In this document: positions 61,058-64,000 of the stretch, in pieces | How the letters are laid out: each line of letters begins with the position of its first letter | How positions within the stretch are numbered: the first letter of the stretch is position 1 | Assembly (NCBI GenBank): GCA_964509425.1 | Contig: CAZDWZ010000008.1 | Coordinates: 124,001-188,000 of the forward strand | Source: CAZDWZ01 sp964509425 | GTDB taxonomy: Bacteria; Bdellovibrionota_C; UBA2361; SZUA-149; CAZDWZ01 | Direction: 5' to 3' | DNA: 64,000 nt | Program-made: the position numbers and the translations under genes | Notes under the pieces: generated by a model | Told to the model about the DNA's origin: nothing | Seen by the model: the letters and a program-made list of their open reading frames with translations, nothing else | Database searches by the model: none

Positions 61058-62605
61058 CTAATTCTTAAGACGTAATCGTCTTGGAGGTGACGGAGGGATT
61101 CCTCCGTTTGATGCGGAGTACTCGTATGCTCCCAGGTCGAGCGGCATATTCACCGGACGACTCTCTCCACTCGCAGGCTCTCGGTATTGAAATGAAAGCG
61201 GGAAAGAACCGGAGGCGAGCGCGCTGCCTTTATCTCTCGCGTTTGAATCCTCTTTAAGCCGGACATTGTATGTGACGAGGTCGACGAATCCCGGATTGTT
61301 GTTCACCGGCGAGAAGAAATTCTCCGTTCCCGTGATTGTGCCGTCGAATGGGTTTCCGAATTCATGCTGATAGCTGAGGAGCCAACCTGCGCTCACCCAG
61401 TTTGTGGTAGGGAAATTGATGTTCCCGGCTACCGTGCCGAGCTCGAAAAGGGTTGGCGTGTTTCCCGGCGTGTTTGGGATGTTCAGCAGGATGTTATTCC
61501 GCGCATCGACGCTTAGATTTCGATGTTCCATCTGAAAGAGGTTCGTCCGCCAGCGTGCCGATTGGTTCGCTTTGCTGATGAGAGTGTTGTTGTAGAAGTA
61601 GAGCGTTGCACCATCCCGATAGTTGCCGACACCGCCGCCGTCTCCAAAGTGAACCAAGAGAGTCGGTCCGTCCTGATCGGATATCATCACGTTTCCATAG
61701 ACGTAGGTCTTTAAGTAGTTTGGGTCTTGGCTGATGTCGTCGAATCCGTCCTGTGGTTCATTCAAATCGAGGATGTGTCCGCCGTTTAAGAAATAGTTGT
61801 TCCGGATGATAGTGCTCGACGACCGGTCTTTTAGGTTATTGCCTGCAGATCCATTTCGCAGGAGTCCATATTTATTGAACTGATACGTGGCACCGTAGGC
61901 TTCGATGTAGCTGTTGTGCTCCAAGTAGCTCCCGGACACCCCGTTTCCGGAGATTGTATTTCCGTCGAGTGTGAGGCGATACGTGATGAGGCCATTTCCG
62001 GTTTTTGCGAACACCCCATTTCCGTTGTTGATGATTGTACAGTTTTTGATGGTGATGTCCGCAGCGCCCATGACCCAAACCCCACCGGACCCAGGACTGT
62101 AGGTCCGGTTGTCGTTCGCGTAGCCTTTGAAGGCCGTTCCGGGGTTCGCGCCTTGGAGTTGTAGGCCGTTGATATTGATGAAGCTCGGATTCGGACTTCC
62201 CGCATTGTCGTGAAAGACGACGATGAGTCCCGAATCTTGTATTGGCGGGTAGCCGAATTGCGGAGAATTTGGACTGCTTGTTGCGTTCGTCGCGTCAAGG
62301 ATGGGGAGCGCGCCCTGCGGACCCGGCACTCCGTTGATGTTGATCGGCTGTGAAGCCGTGCCGCTTCGCGAGAGGATGATCTTCTCGTGGTACGGCGTCG
62401 ATCGCCAGTGAATATTCACGGTGTCGCCGGCCTGGAGAGCGTTCCAGGGGACAGCCCCCACTGAGGCGAGCGGTTGTCCAGGGCCGACATTGTACGTGTT
62501 TTGCGCGACCGATACTACCGGCAGCAGCAGGAGCAGGGCGAATACGAGAATCGAGATTCGCCTAGAGAATCGGCGTCGTGGGAGTCGAGAAGCGATAACT
62601 GTCAT
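61058..62605 (-). CDS. Secreted right-handed parallel beta-helix protein
   Basis: A 515-residue protein with a basic N-terminus and signal peptide (about ISILVFALLLLLPVVSVAQ). The mature part is rich in Asn/Gly and strand-turn repeats (for example ININGLQLQGANPG, ITIKNCTIINNGNGVF, DGNTISGNGV, FYNNTLI), the pattern of pectate-lyase-like parallel beta-helices and choice-of-anchor Q proteins; the end LGAYEYS resembles the LGAYE-type terminal strand. It may bind or cleave a polysaccharide; no catalytic residues are assigned. Start has AAAAGGGAACA and overlaps the upstream gene by 44 nt. Confidence 0.82.
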   Translation of the reverse strand: MTVIASRLPRRRFSRRISILVFALLLLLPVVSVAQNTYNVGPGQPLASVGAVPWNALQAGDTVNIHWRSTPYHEKIILSRSGTASQPININGVPGPQGALPILDATNATSSPNSPQFGYPPIQDSGLIVVFHDNAGSPNPSFININGLQLQGANPGTAFKGYANDNRTYSPGSGGVWVMGAADITIKNCTIINNGNGVFAKTGNGLITYRLTLDGNTISGNGVSGSYLEHNSYIEAYGATYQFNKYGLLRNGSAGNNLKDRSSSTIIRNNYFLNGGHILDLNEPQDGFDDISQDPNYLKTYVYGNVMISDQDGPTLLVHFGDGGGVGNYRDGATLYFYNNTLISKANQSARWRTNLFQMEHRNLSVDARNNILLNIPNTPGNTPTLFELGTVAGNINFPTTNWVSAGWLLSYQHEFGNPFDGTITGTENFFSPVNNNPGFVDLVTYNVRLKEDSNARDKGSALASGSFPLSFQYREPASGESRPVNMPLDLGAYEYSASNGGIPPSPPRRLRLKN

Positions 62606-64000
62606 TGTTCCCTTTTCTCACGATAGTCGCGACGATGGTTCCTGCCTTCTCCGGTTGTGCGGTTAAGACACCGTAGTTGTCCGCCGCGTCTTTGCTGCAT
62701 GCATTATAATCGTAAACGCCGTTTGCCGGGACGGTCACCACCTCCCCTGAAACTACGGTCGTACCTTCGTATCGTCGCATGTAAACGGTGACCTTCTGAG
62801 GCTGGTTCGTGGCGTTTGAGAAAAATGCGGAGCACGTTTGGGCGAGGAACGTATTATACGAACCTTTGAGGAACTTTCCGGCCGCTTGTTTCGCGTTGAT
62901 GCCGAAGACGAATTTCGTGCCGTTCGAAGGAGTTTTCCCGTAGTGCATCGCCGTCGCCACGACGCTGCCCAAGAGGTTTCCGTCGACGGTGCCGACACCG
63001 AGACCGCCGTTTAGGAGCGAGTCAGCGATGATGTGCACCGAGCCTCGCGCGGGCAGATTCACGTTTTGATTGAACACCATCACTCCCGCCGCGGTGAAGA
63101 TCCGAACGAGGACAACAATGGGAACGGGAAGCGTGTTTCCTACTTCGAAGATCGCGCTTCCATTCCGCGCATCCAGTGGGGCGACGAGTTTCTCCCCTGA
63201 GCCGCGTTGCCCGTCGAGCTGAAGTGCCGAGTCGAATCTCTCAATCGAGCTCAATGGAGTGCTGAAATAGTATCGAATATTCCGGGCTTGGAAGCGGGCG
63301 GTGCTGTTGTGCGGCCGCCATTCGATGAGCCCCACGAGATTCGGCCCGAATTGATGGCCGGAGAAATCTCGACGTGAGCCCGCCGGCAACTCGACTTCGT
63401 CGACTGCGTTTACTCCGCCGCCCTGCGCGTAGTAGATCAGGTCGCCGGTCTGGAACGTTGCTTCTTCGTTCGTGATTTGAATCCAGTTCGCCACGAAATC
63501 ACCGGCGTCTGAGGGGTCACCGCTTGGTTGATACGTGTTCTCGAGAAGGAATTGCGAACCGCTTAGGCCGTTACTGAATTCCATCGAGAATGCAAATTCC
63601 ATCTCAGCGCCGGGGAGATAATGCACCATTCGCCCGCCGACGTCTCCGTCAGCTCCGTTTACGAGAGAGCAAGCCTTCCCATAGGAATTTGCGATGCGCC
63701 CGGGCATGTCGTGCACTAAGATGTCAGTTTGCGCTCCCGTTAATACGGAGAATCCAAGTTGACTTTGGAAGAAGCCGTTGATGTCGAACAGCGAGGTGGT
63801 TACCTGGCGAACGGAGCTTGAAAAATTTACATGCTCCGCGATGTTCCACATCCTCGCTTGATAAAAGCCGTTCCACTGGCTGCAGAAGTAATTGAAGAGC
63901 GCTTCGAAATAACTCCCTGGATCAAGGGGATTGAACCACTTGGATACTTCGTCACCATCGCTCATCCCGTCGTCATCGCTGTCGCTGTCGTTCGGATTGG
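62562..64000 (-). CDS. Surface protein fragment with TSP3-like calcium motifs (5' end outside window)
   Basis: The frame is open to the right window edge; the residues before the ATG at 63965 read NPNDSDSDDDGMSDGDEVS, the thrombospondin type-3-like Asp-rich calcium-binding signature, so the gene starts beyond the window. Downstream about 465 residues are beta-rich (two or more Ig-like domains by pattern; GSGEKLVAPLDARNGSAIFEV, VYDYNACSKDAADN) with no known family. It is likely an exported or surface-anchored protein and overlaps the parallel beta-helix gene by 44 nt, suggesting a two-gene cell-surface unit. Confidence 0.7.
   Translation of the reverse strand, partial: NPNDSDSDDDGMSDGDEVSKWFNPLDPGSYFEALFNYFCSQWNGFYQARMWNIAEHVNFSSSVRQVTTSLFDINGFFQSQLGFSVLTGAQTDILVHDMPGRIANSYGKACSLVNGADGDVGGRMVHYLPGAEMEFAFSMEFSNGLSGSQFLLENTYQPSGDPSDAGDFVANWIQITNEEATFQTGDLIYYAQGGGVNAVDEVELPAGSRRDFSGHQFGPNLVGLIEWRPHNSTARFQARNIRYYFSTPLSSIERFDSALQLDGQRGSGEKLVAPLDARNGSAIFEVGNTLPVPIVVLVRIFTAAGVMVFNQNVNLPARGSVHIIADSLLNGGLGVGTVDGNLLGSVVATAMHYGKTPSNGTKFVFGINAKQAAGKFLKGSYNTFLAQTCSAFFSNATNQPQKVTVYMRRYEGTTVVSGEVVTVPANGVYDYNACSKDAADNYGVLTAQPEKAGTIVATIVRKGNNDSYRFSTPTTPIL

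Noticed and set aside
1..64000. CRISPR array, rRNA, prophage or transposase
   Set aside because: No regularly spaced direct repeats, no rRNA signature, no integrase, transposase, capsid or terminase motif was found.

Overview
The window is a densely packed piece of a Gram-negative (diderm) bacterial chromosome. LPS genes (lpxK, hldD), outer-membrane-type lipoproteins, a NodT/OprM-type efflux channel, class A penicillin-binding proteins and many Sec signal peptides show the diderm envelope. Most genes are of moderate GC (roughly mid-50s by eye). No rRNA, tRNA, CRISPR array or recognisable transposase/integrase was seen. The lineage cannot be fixed from these genes; the gene mix is compatible with a deltaproteobacterial or Bdellovibrionota-like organism, but that is only an impression.

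Layout. 1-5.2 kb: a bacterial alpha-2-macroglobulin followed by pbpC. 5.4-9 kb: a small SET-domain protein, two tandem secreted HEAT-like paralogues and a periplasmic binding protein. 9-17.4 kb: ketopantoate-reductase-like enzyme, fused alpha/beta E1 dehydrogenase with glutamate dehydrogenase, small secreted proteins, a histidine kinase, a CBS protein and a small membrane protein. 17.5-21.5 kb: glutamine-dependent NAD synthase and an MscS-like channel, separated by an inverted repeat. 21.8-22.8 kb: a GC-rich Ser/Thr kinase that looks foreign. 22.8-30.8 kb: a minus-strand envelope-glycan cluster (lpxK, GH63 glucosidase, SDR epimerase, methyltransferase, GT4, hldD). 31-36.5 kb: AtuA-type protein with its small partner, a degenerate tail-anchored ABC-ATPase-like protein, a NodT channel and an anchored coiled-coil protein. 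36.7-40 kb: a four-gene two-component/phosphatase operon. 40.2-43.5 kb: a Kazal-domain lipoprotein and a lutABC lactate-oxidation operon. 43.6-45.6 kb: DUF218, inositol-phosphatase and glyoxalase-fold genes. 45.6-50.5 kb: a tightly overlapping operon with an N-carbamoylputrescine-amidase-like enzyme, an enlarged MtgA transglycosylase, a pteridine-reductase-like SDR, a sigma-54-activator-like AAA+ protein without a visible DNA-binding domain, and a left-handed beta-helix protein. 50.5-53.8 kb: a secreted HEXXH protein, argC and two small secreted proteins behind an elaborate leader. 54.2-55.4 kb: a second very GC-rich, foreign-looking gene (possible UvdE-like TIM barrel). 55.4-64 kb: NUDIX-argB-argF, alr, a TPR lipoprotein, a parallel beta-helix protein and an incomplete surface protein with TSP3-like calcium motifs.

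The host genes are mostly housekeeping, envelope and small-operon functions, many joined by 4-nt ATGA/GTGA overlaps that imply translational coupling. The unusual items are the two GC-rich single-gene islands (each followed by the start of another gene that is cut off at once), the pseudo-ABC protein, the atypical bEBP-like operon at 45.6-50.5 kb, and the leader at 52.9 kb where direct repeats precede a hairpin that buries the Shine-Dalgarno sequence.
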